64,000 nucleotides of DNA from Dermatemys mawii. Taxonomy: Eukaryota; Chordata; Testudines; Dermatemydidae. Both the position numbers and the translations under genes were made by a program. Location of the stretch: assembly GCA_007922305.1 (NCBI GenBank), contig ML677386.1:9742222-9806221 (forward strand). Direction: 5' to 3'. The notes under the pieces were generated by a model, which saw nothing but the letters and a program-made list of their open reading frames with translations, was not told the origin of the DNA and did not search any database. Shown one piece after another: positions 1 through 12,438 of the stretch. Within the stretch, counting starts at the first letter, position 1. Each line of letters opens with the position of its first letter.

Positions 1-382
1 GAGGTGCATCACAAAACTAAAAACAATATACTACATCTTCAAAGATTCTACGCTACTCATATGCTAAGAAAAATAACATTTAAAATTGTATGACTGCGCC
101 ATCAGGTGAGTGATGCCCTAATACTGCAAATCTCAGCCAAGGAACAACTATTGGCTCTTCCTTTCTTCCCATCTAAGATTCTGTTGCTTTGCTTGGTAAC
201 AGGCTGGTTGGCTGCTGGCACCCTTAGCAACTGGGGTGACTTGCTTTTCTGCCCTTTTGCTCCAGCACTATTTCAAAGAAATGTTGCTCTTGAAATGACA
301 TGTCTCCCACAGAGAAGAGTGGCTCTTACTTCAGTCTTGATTTCTTCCTGCTTTTTAATCCATTTGTGTATCTTTCCTATAG

Positions 383-592
383 GTCGATCTTGGCCATGAC
401 ACAGGGAAAAAAGTGTACGTAATAGATGAGATTGGTAAAATGGAACTCTTCAGCCAGTCTTTTATTCAAGCAGTTCGTCAAACTCTGACTGGTTCAGGGA
501 CCATAATTCTTGGAACTATACCAATACCTAAAGGCAAACCACTGGGTCTCGTGGAAGAAATAAGAAGTCGGAAGGATGTTATGGTGTTCAAT
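383..592 (+). CDS. NTPCR: NTPCR, penultimate coding exon (partial gene)
   Basis: This exon encodes 70 in-frame residues of cancer-related nucleoside-triphosphatase (THEP1 family), a small soluble enzyme that slowly hydrolyses NTPs to NDP and phosphate. It reads VDLGHDTGKKVYVIDEIGKM at the start; VIDEIGKME is the Walker-B-like acidic motif of the family. It continues through FIQAVRQTL, GTIILGTIPIPKGKPLG and LVEEIRSRKDV. A pyrimidine-rich tract and AG (381-382) precede it and a GTAAGT donor (593-598) follows. It starts and ends in phase 0. The Walker A (P-loop) exons must lie left of the window. The next exon joins in frame at 6434. The N-terminal ten residues are the least conserved part, so the acceptor could sit slightly further in. 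The family assignment is recognition of protein sequence; exon limits are inferred from splice signals. Confidence 0.93.
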
Positions 593-3500
593 GTAAGTAA
601 TTGCTGATATCTTTAAGAACCCATTCGCCTCTAGGTCACTAGTGTGAATCTGGCTCTATTCAAAATGCTATCAATGGATGCCTGTTGGATAGCCCCAGTG
701 AAATGAAGGCAGTGGTCTCAGTTGAGTTCCTAATGGGTAGATGTTCGCATCACACACACAAAAAAAGCACAATGGGCATTTTTGTTGGCAGACTCTCACC
801 AGAGAAACGAGATTGAATGAATGGGTCTGTTGAAGGAACATTAGTATTTTTGTTTCTAGTGTTCCCATCACCATGGTATGAAAGTGCCAGACAGCATTCA
901 TTCATTCTTTCAAGTGTAGTTCATCTTTGAAAACTGCCCTGCAGAACCTTTGCCACCATTTTTGATGGTATGTGAAAAGAAAAGAACCTACCTTGACACT
1001 GAGCTCATTTTGACTTTGCAGGATTGATAGTTAGAGGAGAAAGAAGGTTTTTTTTTTTTTTTTTCCCCCTCGTAAATTCAGCATGCTTTATCTGGAGTCA
1101 CAGACTCACAATAACGTGGAACCCATTGTTATAACACTTAATTTTCAGATAGGAATTGCACTTTAAGACCCTGCAAATCAAGCGTAGACAAATCCTTATC
1201 CTAACAGTTATGTTGTAGTCTTATAGAAATGCTAGTTTAAGAGGTTGGTTTGTTAAGCATCCAGAAAGATGCTAAATAAAACAAGCAAAAAAAATTAAAA
1301 ATTAAAAAATTGGTCTCTTCCCTTCAGTTTAATTTTGGTTGATATTTACTGACACTAGCACATTAGACCATATTTCAAGAAGAGAACAATAGATTCTTAT
1401 GAACCACAAAAAGTCAATAACTGTGACTTGTCAGAAAATTAAGATGCATGGGTGGATGCTAGTGTATTGTAGCTCATGATTAGGGTGATGCAAGTTATGA
1501 TGAGTGCTAACTGTATTTTGTGTACATCATAATTAAGACTGAATGAATGATTAAAGAAAGAAATCAATACTTTGATGCTGCTTTATAGACTGAATGATCT
1601 TATTTAGTGGTGCTGTTTAAAGCAGACAATGAAAATGTCTGCCTTATTGTGCCATGCAGCTCCCCTAAATATTCACTAATGTTGTCAAATGTTATGTGGT
1701 TGTGTGAAATTATACTAATGGGATGGGATGGTCCAACCATCTCAACCCCACATTGGAGATATCACAGTGTCCTTGCTAGGAATGTCATTGTCGTTTCTGC
1801 ATCATCTAAGAACCAGTGCCCTGTATCTGCAGCATCATTTGTGAGTTATCCATCACCATATTCACCTGCTGGTCATAAACCACTATATGCTTTAATGTCT
1901 GCTCACTTTAAAACCCAGGAAAGCCACATTTCTTCGTGGTAGCAGGCCACATCTTCCTCACTGAACATCACAGCATCACTCATGCCATCTCCGCCTATGT
2001 TTCAGCAGACTTCTGGACACTGGGCCATCTCCATTCACTATTGAAGTCAATTGGAATTTTGTTGTTGCCTTTACTGGGACTAGGACTGTAGACAACTGTA
2101 TCGAAAGTCAGCAGTCTGTTTGTATTACTAGGATCATGGTATACAGTTATTCCCATTCTGATTATGGAAAACTACTTACTTATAATCCATTAACTAAAAT
2201 GCGCAGAATGAGGCATTCTAGATGGAGACACTGATGGTTCCCAAGTCACAGGGGCCTACTGTACTGAAGCATCATTTAGCAGGATATCTGCCTTGAACGT
2301 TAACATGAATATATTTACCTGTTCATTCCTTGCTGGTTCAAATTTGTGCATGAAGTAGTAACGAAAGTTGTCTGTAATGCAAGTGTTTCTGCTGGCTATG
2401 GTAAGCAGTAGATCATCATCTCCATTCTTGAATTGCCATAAGATGGTGGAGGACTTGGAGTTCCCCCACAGCCCTTGCACAGCCAAGCTGTGTCAGCCAG
2501 TTTTTGCTGATTTGTGGCATGGTGGAATTTGTTTTTGCCTCCCAGTGTACAGGTAGACAGGTATCTCCAAACCAGTGTGGTGCACCTTGGTGACTTCTTG
2601 TGGCATTAGGCCATCTGTGAGGAATTCAGCATAGTTATCCCATATCCTCTACTTAATCTTTTTAATAGGAGTGCTAATGTCCGAAGCTGAGCATGCAAAG
2701 GCTGCTGTTCTTTGGCTTGCATCACCATTGTCCTCTTGTGACCAGATCCTCAGCTGGTGTAAATGGGTGCAGCTCCACTAACAGCGGTTGAGCATATAGC
2801 CCTTAATATTGAACATATTACCTCCTACAGCACTTTGGGATGCATTGAGTATGAAACTCCTATGTAATAAGAGCAGTTTTTGTGTTGGTGGTGGTATTAT
2901 TAATTACTATTTGTAGTGTAGCATCTAGGAGCCTTAGTCCTAGATCAGGACCCAGTTGTGCTAGATGTTGTAGAAGCACTAAACACAAAGACTGCCCCCC
3001 AAAAATTTACCTTCTATTGTTGCACGACTCCGTCTTTCTGAGGGAACTAAATCTTCCCAGTGATAATGCAGGATGGTCCACCCTCACTTTTCCTTTGCAG
3101 GTGAGGTATTATACATAGTAGAGAGGCCCAGGTTATACTCCAAAGCTGGAGTATGCAAAGCTTGCATCAATTTTTTCCTTAAACTCTTCCTTTTGCTTTT
3201 GTGAAAATGCACTAGTGAAGTTTGGGTTTCCAGCTGCCTTGTCTTTTAAAAAAAAAAAAAATTAAAAAAAAAATTAAAAAAAAAAAAATCCATAATAGAT
3301 TTTTCCATACAGAAACCTATCATCATCATACATCAGGGCAATTGACCCATGGTGCAAGACCCACTGCATCACAGGAGGTTAGGAACCAGAATCTACAGAA
3401 AGTTAACATCTTTTAATTATAAATAATGCATGTTCTTTCCTTGATATTCAATCAGCTTCTTTATGCCCTGGAGTAAGAGTGTTTATGGACTGTTAATACA

Positions 3501-5383
3501 TCAACTTTATGAACTGTTCATACATCATCATTCTACATAAATTCAGTTTACGAGAAGTATACTTTTTACTAGTAGAATGAAAAGCACCCATCAACAGAGG
3601 TGTATTTCTAACATATAAAATCATCTCTCTGAACCATGACCTTTTTCTAAGCCCCACACTTATGTGTTTACTGAAAGCAACATTTCTCCCTTTCCAATTT
3701 TCACCTTGTCCCTTCTGTCGCAACATTTTTGTGGAGTGTATTTTTTTTTTTCAATAATAAAACACTTCCTTTCCTCTGTCTTCAGCCCTTGATATAGTTA
3801 TCGTGCATTTGGTTTTTGTGGCATCTGGTAACTACATGTCAAAATCTATTTGTATTGTGCCTAGTAAAATCAGAGGTACCAGACACAAAATCATTAAAGT
3901 AAAGTGCCCAAGATGTTCCTGATCATCTGTGTCAGTTTATTTTGATAAAAGTATTGAGGAATATGGATTTTTTTTTTTTTTAGTCCACTTGTTTCTTCCT
4001 TTTCTTCATGTGTTTAGAAGAGAAAAGGGCTCCAAATAGAGATTTTTTGCAAGTTGATCTTTCCCTGAGCGTACTTTTCTTTTTTTTATTGGGATAGTGG
4101 CCTTCGTAGTGTTCTTGCATGCTTGGAATCTTGGCGGTGGTTCCTTCTGTCTTACCCAAATGCTTTGTAACAGTGATGTCCACAAAGGCTTTCGGCTCTC
4201 TGGATAGGAGTATGAATACTGACATTTCTAATATATAATATAAGCATTGGGGTTTTTTGTTCTGCCATGTTGTCGTCTGGAAGTCAGACCTCAACTTGGG
4301 ACTAGACCATCTCTAGAGGTTAATTAGAGCAGAACATGAGTACGAAAAGTCTTGCAAAATAGCCATGAAGATTTCCCAATCTGTACAATATGCTTGCCAG
4401 TATTCTCAGTTTAGATAATTTCTTGCTGCATATATGTACACAAAAGCTTTGGTTACACAGATGTTTTACATGCCTCGAACATATGGATATTGCTATTTTA
4501 AATGTTCGGCGGGTCACCTGAAAGTCAAGATAATGGGGAAAGTCAAGAGCTTTACTGTGGGACCATAGCATTTGACTTATTTGTGTTGTTCCCTGTATCT
4601 TGTGTCCCACGAGTGCCTCGCTCTCTGTGTGTTTGTTACTCAGAATGTTGGTCAATAAAAATAACATTTCAAAGACGTCTTCCCTCCCTCCTGTTTTCCA
4701 TGTCACTTTTTCAGTTGCCCATTATTGTATCTGCTTCCTGGAATTAAAACGGCCTGGATGAAAGTACTATGTCAAATTGCTAACTGTCTCTCTTCGGGTT
4801 CACAGTGTCTGTTGCCAACAGTTACATATGGTTTCATTTATTTTATAGAGTAGCAGATTAGGACATTACCAATGTGTTTATATGTATAAAAACAATATCC
4901 AGCGTTACTCTGTTTCAGCATTAACTATTGTATCGGAAGGGATATAGAACCTTATGCTTCAGAATTTAAGCCAATTTGATCTTCGTTTACAGTGAGACTT
5001 TACTGGGGGCAGATGATCCCCCAGCTGCCTACTTTGGGGTTTCTTGCACCTGCCTCTAAAGCATTTGGTGCTGGCCACTATCAGAGATGGGATACTGGAC
5101 CATAGTCTGATCCAATTATTACAGTTACTTACAAGAGGTGAAATCCTGTCCCCACTGACTTCAGTGGGAGTCTTGACATTGACTCTAGTGGGGTCAAATA
5201 TTACCCTAAGTCTCCACTTGTGCAGGCACAAGTAGTTTTGTACATGCACTTCTGAAGTGCAAACACTTGCGTGTGCACAAGTGTTAGACCTTGCACTCAC
5301 AAAATCCAACAGTTGCACAGGAATAAGAATTCATCAGCTATGTGCAGTGGTGTTTGCACTTTCAGAAGACTCCTAAACTTCAT

Positions 5384-5614
5384 GAGACAAGGTACGTGAG
5401 GTAATATCTTTTATTGGACCAACTTCTGTTGGTGACAGACACAAGCTTTTGAGTTTACAAAGAGCTCTTCTTCAGGTCGGAACCTAAGAAGAGCTCTCTG
5501 TAAGCTCAAAAGCTTGTCTTTTACCAACAGAAGTTGGTCAGATAAAAGTGTTATTACTTCACCCACCTTGTCTCTCTCTAACAACCTGGGACCAACACAG
5601 CTACAGTAACATCT
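5384..5614 (-). repeat. Fold-back SINE-like element, family A
   Basis: The left half carries AATATCTTTTATTGGACCAA and later GAGCTCTTCTTCAGGT. The right half is its reverse complement (AAGAAGAGCTC through AGAAGTTGGTCAGATAAAAG). Only the right end carries the extra head, read on the - strand as GTTACTGTAGCTGTGTTGGT. The structure is therefore two bodies facing tail to tail with one head. Similar but imperfect 8-mers, CTAAACTT and CTAAGCTT, flank the unit and may be a decayed target-site duplication. Orientation is given for the head-bearing copy. Confidence 0.75.
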
Positions 5615-5818
5615 AAGCTTTAACTCATTTCTGAATTGTTTTCAAAACAAATCCTCCAAGTATTCTGAGAAACCTAGGTATCTTAGCATCAAAGCAGTGT
5701 ATATAATATTTGAAAGCTTGTTTTAATTCTTCATTGCAGAGGTGGTTGACATGAGTAAGTCATCTTTATTGAAATATAATCCTATCAAATACTGAAGGCA
5801 GAAAAATCACTACTATAT

Positions 5819-6067
5819 GGGCTGGCCTTCCCTAGGGCTGGGGATCGGCTGTAGATACGCAACTTCAGCTACGTTAATAATGTAGCTGAAGTCGGCGTCT
5901 CTACAGCCGACTTACCTGCCGTCCTCACGGCGGCAGTGGTCGGTGGTGCGCTCCTCCGTCGACTACAGCTTACACCTTTTGGGCGAGCTGGAGTTCCGGA
6001 GTCGACGAGACACGATAAATCGATCGCCAAAAGACTGATTGCTGCCGCGCGTAGTGAAGACAAGCCC
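5819..6067 (+). mobile_element. Harbinger-like MITE, copy 1
   Basis: It begins GGGCTGGCCTTCCC and ends GTGAAGACAAGCCC; the ends are imperfect inverted repeats of a GGGCTGGTCTTCAC type terminus. A 3-bp duplication TAT flanks it at 5816-5818 and 6068-6070. The interior has hairpins such as CAACTTCAGCTACGT facing GTAGCTGAAGTCGGCGT, and a GTCGAC-centred pair. It has no coding capacity. A three-base duplication with GGG-starting termini suggests a PIF/Harbinger non-autonomous element; the superfamily is an inference. Confidence 0.75.
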
Positions 6068-6433
6068 TATGGTATGTGAATGGTTTAAGGTATCTTTTTA
6101 AAAGCATTTCTAGTAATGGAGAAAGCATGTGCTGGTTGTTTGAATGATTTCTGTCAGTCATTCACAAGTGAATAATCACTTGTATTTGCAGTACTTTTAA
6201 AGATTTATTCTAACAGTTTTACATAGGTTTCTAGGTGTAGCAGATGTAGTAGTTCGTTTGCTGTAGGTAGCAAGAGGAAGCAGATGTTTCACAGAGTTAT
6301 TCCTCTCCTAACATTGAAATATATGCTGGACCTGATTTAAAAAAAAATTCAAATGGCAATGAGATGGTTATTTAAAGGGTAAGCCAAATTCTAATATGTT
6401 AAAATTTTGATTTTCCTCCCCCCTCCCATCTAG

Positions 6434-6502
6434 GTTACTAAGGAAAATAGAGACAACATTTTGCAAGATATTGTGACAACTGTGGAAAATTGCAGGAGAT
6501 GA
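6434..6502 (+). CDS. NTPCR: NTPCR, terminal coding exon with stop codon
   Basis: The exon begins directly after TAG (6431-6433) and reads VTKENRDNILQDIVTTVENC, two arginines and TGA (6500-6502). It joins in phase 0 to the 383-592 exon, giving the family sequence VFN-VTKENR. Together the two exons give 92 C-terminal residues, about half of the roughly 190-residue family protein. This small C-terminal helix segment closes the nucleotide-binding fold. There is no frameshift or premature stop, so the gene appears functional as far as it can be seen. Confidence 0.93.
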   Translation, partial: VTKENRDNILQDIVTTVENCRR

Positions 6503-7322
6503 AGACCGTTTCCTTGTTTGAAACCATAAGCTCTTATATAAGTATGTTGGAGGGCCCAATCCTACTCAGTCCTGGGGCAACTTTACCAGTCTTTGATATG
6601 AGTAGGGTTGAGTCTGTAGCACTCTAAAATGTGAAAATGGGATGGTGGACTTCCATGTTTGTTTGTCAGTCATTTATGTGTAATTTACTCAGTTCACAAA
6701 GTTTAAAAAAAAAACTCCTCCTGGGATCTGAAAGTCAAGCAATTGTTTCTGATGTTAGTTATAGTAGCGGAAATTCAATTGATTATTAAATTGAATGGAA
6801 CTATTGATTCAGCCCTTAATCCTGCAACATATGGTGAGGGTAGTCTGCTGTGCCTACAGAGAAGCATTAAAGTCAGTAGAGCTCTGCACAGGCCCATGGT
6901 CTTCCTGCACACTACACATTGCAGAACAGGGGGCTGACATCTGTGTAACAGAATGTAGTCAGAGCAAAATCTTGCACAATCTGCTTTGTGCATTATCACC
7001 ACCACTGACACTGACCCTGGGCCCCTACAGCAGTGTGCCTCAACTATCCAATATGCCTCGCTGGGTCAACATCATGAATGATGATGAACAAAACAAAATA
7101 GCTTGATTCTCACGTCCCAGGATAAGTAAACTGAGCAAATGTGATCTGAAATCATAAGACAAATACATGATATAACTGGATAATTGTCATTTACAGTGTT
7201 GAATTTTAGAGAAAAGATTAAGTTGCTCAGACACTGCTTGGTAAGAAATGCTGCCTGCTGTTTGTTTTCACATTTTCTTATAGCCAAAAAAAAGTCTTCA
7301 GGACCATGGCTTTCTGAATAAA
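6503..7322 (+). other. NTPCR: Candidate NTPCR 3' UTR
   Basis: The first AATAAA hexamer I see on the + strand after the stop codon is at 7317-7322, which would give a 3' UTR of about 0.8 kb. Part of this stretch (about 6790-6900) looks like an old interspersed repeat. The real cleavage site cannot be fixed from sequence alone. Confidence 0.3.
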
Positions 7323-8315
7323 ATCTTGACAGATGTTTTTCATAAAATGTTTAAGATATCAAGCATTAGACTATCCAAGTTTAACAATCCATTATGGCTT
7401 ATTGATGCTTAACAGTTTCTGTTTATTTCCTTTTTCAGTCCTGTGCATGGTTTTTTTTTTTGGTCAATGATGAAACAAGAAATGAGAATATTAGACAACA
7501 TATATCCCCAGGAGGTTTGTAAATATGTTTAGGAAAAAAGCATTTACTACTTAATCAGTCTTGCATGTCATAAACTAAATTTCCGGCCAGGTGTACTTTA
7601 GTTCTCATGCAGCTTAAAGAAATTTCAATTTCAAAGATTTAGGAATGGAAAGGACTGAATTCCTTCCTTTCTTCTGTAGAGTGCAAGAAATGTTAAAATA
7701 AACATGTTGGTTAAAGGCATATGGAAACTTGCATTGTAGTTAGTCATTTATTTGTACACCAGTTCATAGTTATGCTCCAATAGCAGATCTGTGTGTATTT
7801 ATAAAGCCAGGTTCTGACTGCCCTTTTGCAAGTGTACAGGAGGCTGTGGGAAGCATGCAAGGAGGATCCTTCCTCTTCCCCATACTCTGTGCAAGAGCTT
7901 GTGAGAAGTGAGTCCTGCTGTGGGCCACTGGAGGTGCACATCACTCCTAAAGGGTTGGGGCTAAGGCCCTGTTCTTAGTATGTACTAGAATGGGAAAATT
8001 CCACCCCAGAGCTCCCTGTGGGCTTGTGCAGCTCTGTGCTACCCCAACACAGGACTGTGCTTAAAGACATAGTTGATCCCATAATTAAACATCAGATGCC
8101 CACATTAGCTAGGAACTGTGGACAACTCCAAGCTATTGCTTAAAATACTGCTGTTGGGTGACCCAATCTGATCCAAGAGCAAAGCGTTTAGATGTATACC
8201 TTACCTGATGTTCAGCAAATACTGACTTTGTCAGAGTCAGGCATGAGAGCAAGTTTCTCCACTGTGAATAGCCAAGCCCTTGGCCTCAAACGCTTGAATC
8301 TGGGGAATTGGTAGG

Positions 8316-8720
8316 TATGTCTACACTGCAATTAAAAACCTGTAGCTGGCTTGGGCTGTAAGGGCTGGTCTTCCCTAGGCGGGGGGGATCGACTGCAGAT
8401 ACGCAACTTCAGCTACGTGAATAACATAGCTGAAGTTGGCGTAGCTGCAGCCGACTTACCTGCTGTCCTCACAGCGGCGGCGGTCGGCGGCACGCTCCCC
8501 CGTCGACGCCAGCTTGCGCCTTTTGGCGAGCTGGAGTTACAGAGTCAACGGGGGCGCCGCTGGCGATCGATTTATCGCGTCCTGACGAGACGCGATTGCT
8601 ACCGTGCGTAGTGAAGACAAGCCCTAGGATTGCTTAGTTGCAGTGTAGATGCCAGCATGGGCTGGCACCTGGACTCTGGGACCCTCCCATCATGCAGGGT
8701 CCTAGAACTGGAGCTTCAGC
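8316..8720. repeat. Short palindromic repeat interrupted by a MITE
   Basis: The left part contains GTCTACACTGCAATTAAAAA. The right part contains TTAGTTGCAGTGTAGATGCC followed by GGACTCTGGGACCCTCCCAT. The outer pieces are inverted copies (TCTACACTGCAA and TTGCAGTGTAGA). The Harbinger-like MITE at 8362-8624 sits between them, so the older element was present first. Confidence 0.55.
8362..8624 (+). mobile_element. Harbinger-like MITE, copy 2
   Basis: It starts GGGCTGGTCTTCCC and ends GTGAAGACAAGCCC, with TAA on the left (8359-8361) and TAG on the right (8625-8627), a near-perfect 3-bp duplication. Internal hairpins include CTTCAGCTACGTGAATAAC with its complement, and a CpG-rich GTCGACGCCAGCTTGCGCC arm. 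It has the same orientation as the other three copies. Confidence 0.78.
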
Positions 8721-11700
8721 CCAAGCCAGAACCCTGAGCATGGACATTTCTTTGAGAAAGGATGTGACTCTTTCTCTTCTATAAAGAGTGGACAGAACCT
8801 TTGTGACATTTACCAGCTGCTTCCCCCATCACCTCTCTCAGCTGGAGACTCTAAGAAGTTGGGAATCTTCAATTTGATTAAATAGTGTTTTGTATGTAAA
8901 ATGAAATGAGGAGCCAAATCTGACTTGCTGAAGCTCTTGACCATTACTCATGCTACCTTTCAAGAGCCTGTTTGCTTTCATAATGCTATAATATCCCAAC
9001 TGTGCAATTGGTGTTAAGATAATTGTCCTCTAGTATTACTGATCTTTCTTGCTATTTTTTTAACGTCATTTTGTAGGGTCGTGACACTGTCTTATATGGT
9101 TGTATGTACCGAGTCTGATGGATCCCCCCTCCTAATGGAGACCTTTGTGCACTTTACACTGCTATTCATTTTTCCATGATAAATGCTAGATAAGAGATCT
9201 GTCAAACCCTGTTAGCATTCAGACACCTCTTGCAATAGAAGAGCCCTTTGTTTTACTGCATTCTCAGATTTCCTACCTCTAATCCTCATAATATGGGTGT
9301 AACTGGACTTCTGCACCAATTCCCCCTGGCTTCTGGCAATTACAATAACTAACTTTATCTTTATTCTGAAGATAATCATGGGAATTTCCTTCTCAAAGTG
9401 AACTGGGAAAGAACACAGTTCTGCTTTGGTAGCAGTTTTCTCAAACTACCCAGGGAAAAATCCAGAAGGGTTGGTACCTAAAGTTCATTTTCCAAGTCCC
9501 TATTCCATCAACAAGGTTTCTTGAGTTATAGCTGTAGTAGTGGTTCATGGTAGCCATGCTAACAGGTTATCATGCAAAACTTATAATATTACACTTACCA
9601 TATCCCCAAATCTGAGTGGTATAATATTGTGCTAAGAGAGAACATTCCCTATTATTTAATCCCCACATCCCACTATCTCCAACCAGTGTGAGTGTTTCCT
9701 CCATTAATTTAGGTTAGAAGTAAGACACAATTCTTTCACTTAAATTGGAATATTTTACCAAAGGATCTGGTGGATTCACCATAATTTGTCCTGGGATTAA
9801 AACCCATCCTATTGAAGTCAATAGGAGTTTTTCAGTTGAGTTCGTGGGACCCAGGATTTCACCCTTTAAACCAGATTGGGTCTCTTTCTAAAAAATAATG
9901 CAGTAGCACAGCCATAAACTGTGAGCTTGATGAAGGGATTACTGAATGAAAATCTCTCGCTTGTGTTATACAGGTGGTCAATGTGATTTTAATGGTTGCT
10001 TCTGGCCTTTAAATCTAAGTCAGTCCCAAAGTAATGTAACATACCTTTTTCAAATGTTCACTAGGAGTGAGAAACTAATAGTTCCCAGTTAGGGTACCAT
10101 AAAAGCTGAACATATGTTAATTGTAAAAGCAAAAATGTATTGTCTGGTCTCATATGTGCAGCATATTTGGGAAGCCTTAAGAGCACAGTGACAACTAGAG
10201 TATTGGCAATTCCCCTGATCAGCTCACTTACCAATAGCAAACGTTAAAATAACTTCTGATAACAGCAGCAAGACTCCTGATGACACTGTTACTGCACTTG
10301 CAAATTTTAATTGGTGTAAAAGGGAGAAAATAATTAGTGCCTATTTTGTTTACACTCGAGCATCAAGGACATTGTTGGCAAGGAAGTTTATAAAAATTCC
10401 AGCATAAAACAGTGCAGATAGCCTGACATAAGTAGAGGCTGCATTATGGAGCATGTGTCAGCCAGTTTTTTACTCGTGACATTTGGAAAGTCAGAATGGG
10501 GTAAGTCTTTAACACTTGACCTGCTACACAGTTAATAATAAGGCTAAGAAATATCAGTCTTGCAGAATTAAGTACAAATAACAGTAAAGTGCTCTAATTA
10601 ATTATCAATCTCCCTTCTATGAAGCAGGAGAAAAATGCCACTAATTTGGTAAAGAGGCATAATTTATTGACAAGGAGAGGCTTATTACATGCTGACAAAT
10701 TTTAGTATTTATTCAGACGTCCTAAGGTGAGTTTCTTGGGTACATCTAATCCTGTCCCTGACTTACACAGCTTGTTTACCCAAAGAAGAGCAGGCTAGAG
10801 GTAGACTGAAGTCCAGCCAAAGAAGCCATTTTCCCTCTTCCCCTATCCTCAGACCCTAAGCAGATGAGCTGTGAATTAAACCTCCACGACTCCCAAGAAC
10901 TTGATGACTACAAGGAACTCCGAACAGTTCTGAGATCGATTAGGTTAGGGAAATCACAGTGACCTTAAGTAAGCTTGACAAACTTTGTCACACCCTTGGA
11001 TGTAAGTGTATATTAAATCCTTCTGTTTCCTACTGCCTGTACAATCAGATAACTTCTATAAACAAGGGTTGGGGGCTGCCAAATGGTGACCAGATGCTAG
11101 GGTGAACGTAACTGATTTAGCAGCCCCTGGCTGGTTTCACTAATGTTGCTGAAATCATTGATTAGATATTCTGGGCAGATTCTGACTATTTCCACTAGTG
11201 TAAATGAGATGAGAACCTGACCGTTACTGCATAACTTGAGTAAGAACAAATTAGTGAAAGAATAAAATAGGTTTAAAGAAACAAACCAAGAGAGGGGAAA
11301 ACTGTTACTCTGAGGGCTAAAATGGGACTAGTTCTACAGTGTTCATACTTATTTCACTACACACACCCACTATTCTGCTTCCTCACTCAGTCCTGATGCA
11401 TTATAGGGATCCCCTCGTCACTGGTTTCCTCCTACTTTGATCACCAGTAAAATGTCACCTAGCCAGGCTCCACACAACACTCTGAATATTTTTATCTTTG
11501 CCTATAACTACAGTATTTGGAGCTAAGACTCTCTAGGTGACTCAGTGAATAGGGTGGTGCCATCACTCGCTCATCACTGATGGTGTTTCCATAAAAGTAG
11601 CACATACACTGATTGTGCTTGGAGAGTGGGAGCTTGCCTTCCTCAAAGGCTGATGCAGTTGCCTACTAAGCTGGGGGTGTCCTACTTGAAAGCCGCAATA

Positions 11701-12050
11701 AAGGATTCACCTGGCAGCCAATTGGTTATCCACTGCTGCAATGCATGGGTTATAGCAGTGCTACTCTCCAGTATATTGACCACATTTTGGAATTAGGTGA
11801 ATGATCAGTGAGCAGGCTCCTTGCTACACAGCATATTGAATAAGTGACTTCTTGCCCCTGCTGTTTTGGAAAATTTCAGCATGTCACCTAATATTGATGT
11901 GTTGGGATCAAGCAAAATATATATTTCAAGGTGTTAGTCCCAGCCATCCGCCAAACACCGCTGTCACTGCACACTCTGAACATCTAACACATACAAACTA
12001 CTCATCCTTAACAGCTTAGTCCATATACAATGCTGGATGGATATTATCTA

Positions 12051-12438
12051 TAGTAGAACCTCAGAGTTATGAACACACAACTGGAGGTTGTTTGTTATTC
12101 TGAACAAAACGGTATGGTGGTTCTTTTCAAAAGTTTGCAACTGAACATTGACGTAGTACAGCTTTGAAACTTAACTGGGAAGAAGAAAACATGCTGTTTT
12201 TTAACCATCTTAATTTAAATGAAACAAGCACAGAACGTTTCCTTACCTTGCCAATTCTTTTTTTTTTTAACCCTTCCCTTTATTTTGTAGTAGTGTACAT
12301 TTAACACAGTACTGTACTGTATTTGCTCTTCTTTTTGGTCTCTGCTGCTGCCTGATTGCTTACTTCTCATTCCAAATGAGGTGTGTGATTGACTGGTCAG
12401 TTTGTAACTCTGGGGTGTGTAACTCTGAGGTTCGACTG
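12051..12438. mobile_element. TA-flanked palindromic DNA transposon (mariner/Tigger-like MITE)
   Basis: The left end TAGTAGAACCTCAGAGTTAT and the right end AACTCTGAGGTTCGACTG are inverted repeats of about 18-20 bp. TA dinucleotides flank it at 12049-12050 and 12439-12440. The inside is AT-rich with no transposase. TA duplication plus these termini point to the Tc1/mariner superfamily; a Tigger relation is from memory of similar termini. Confidence 0.7.

Larger units (their letters stand above)
593..6433 (+). other. NTPCR: Last intron of NTPCR
   Basis: This 5.8-kb intron starts GTAAGT and ends with a pyrimidine-rich stretch and TAG just before 6434. It contains poly-T and poly-A tracts (about 1046-1064, 3248-3289), a fragment of an ancient MIR-like repeat around 2880-3000, a fold-back SINE-like element (5384-5614) and a Harbinger-like MITE (5819-6067). 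Short open frames in it are broken and have no recognisable protein similarity; I see no nested gene. Confidence 0.8.

Noticed and set aside
106..399. A 97-residue + strand open frame next to the first NTPCR exon
   Set aside because: It runs through the pyrimidine-rich end of the upstream intron and is in a different frame from the NTPCR exon.
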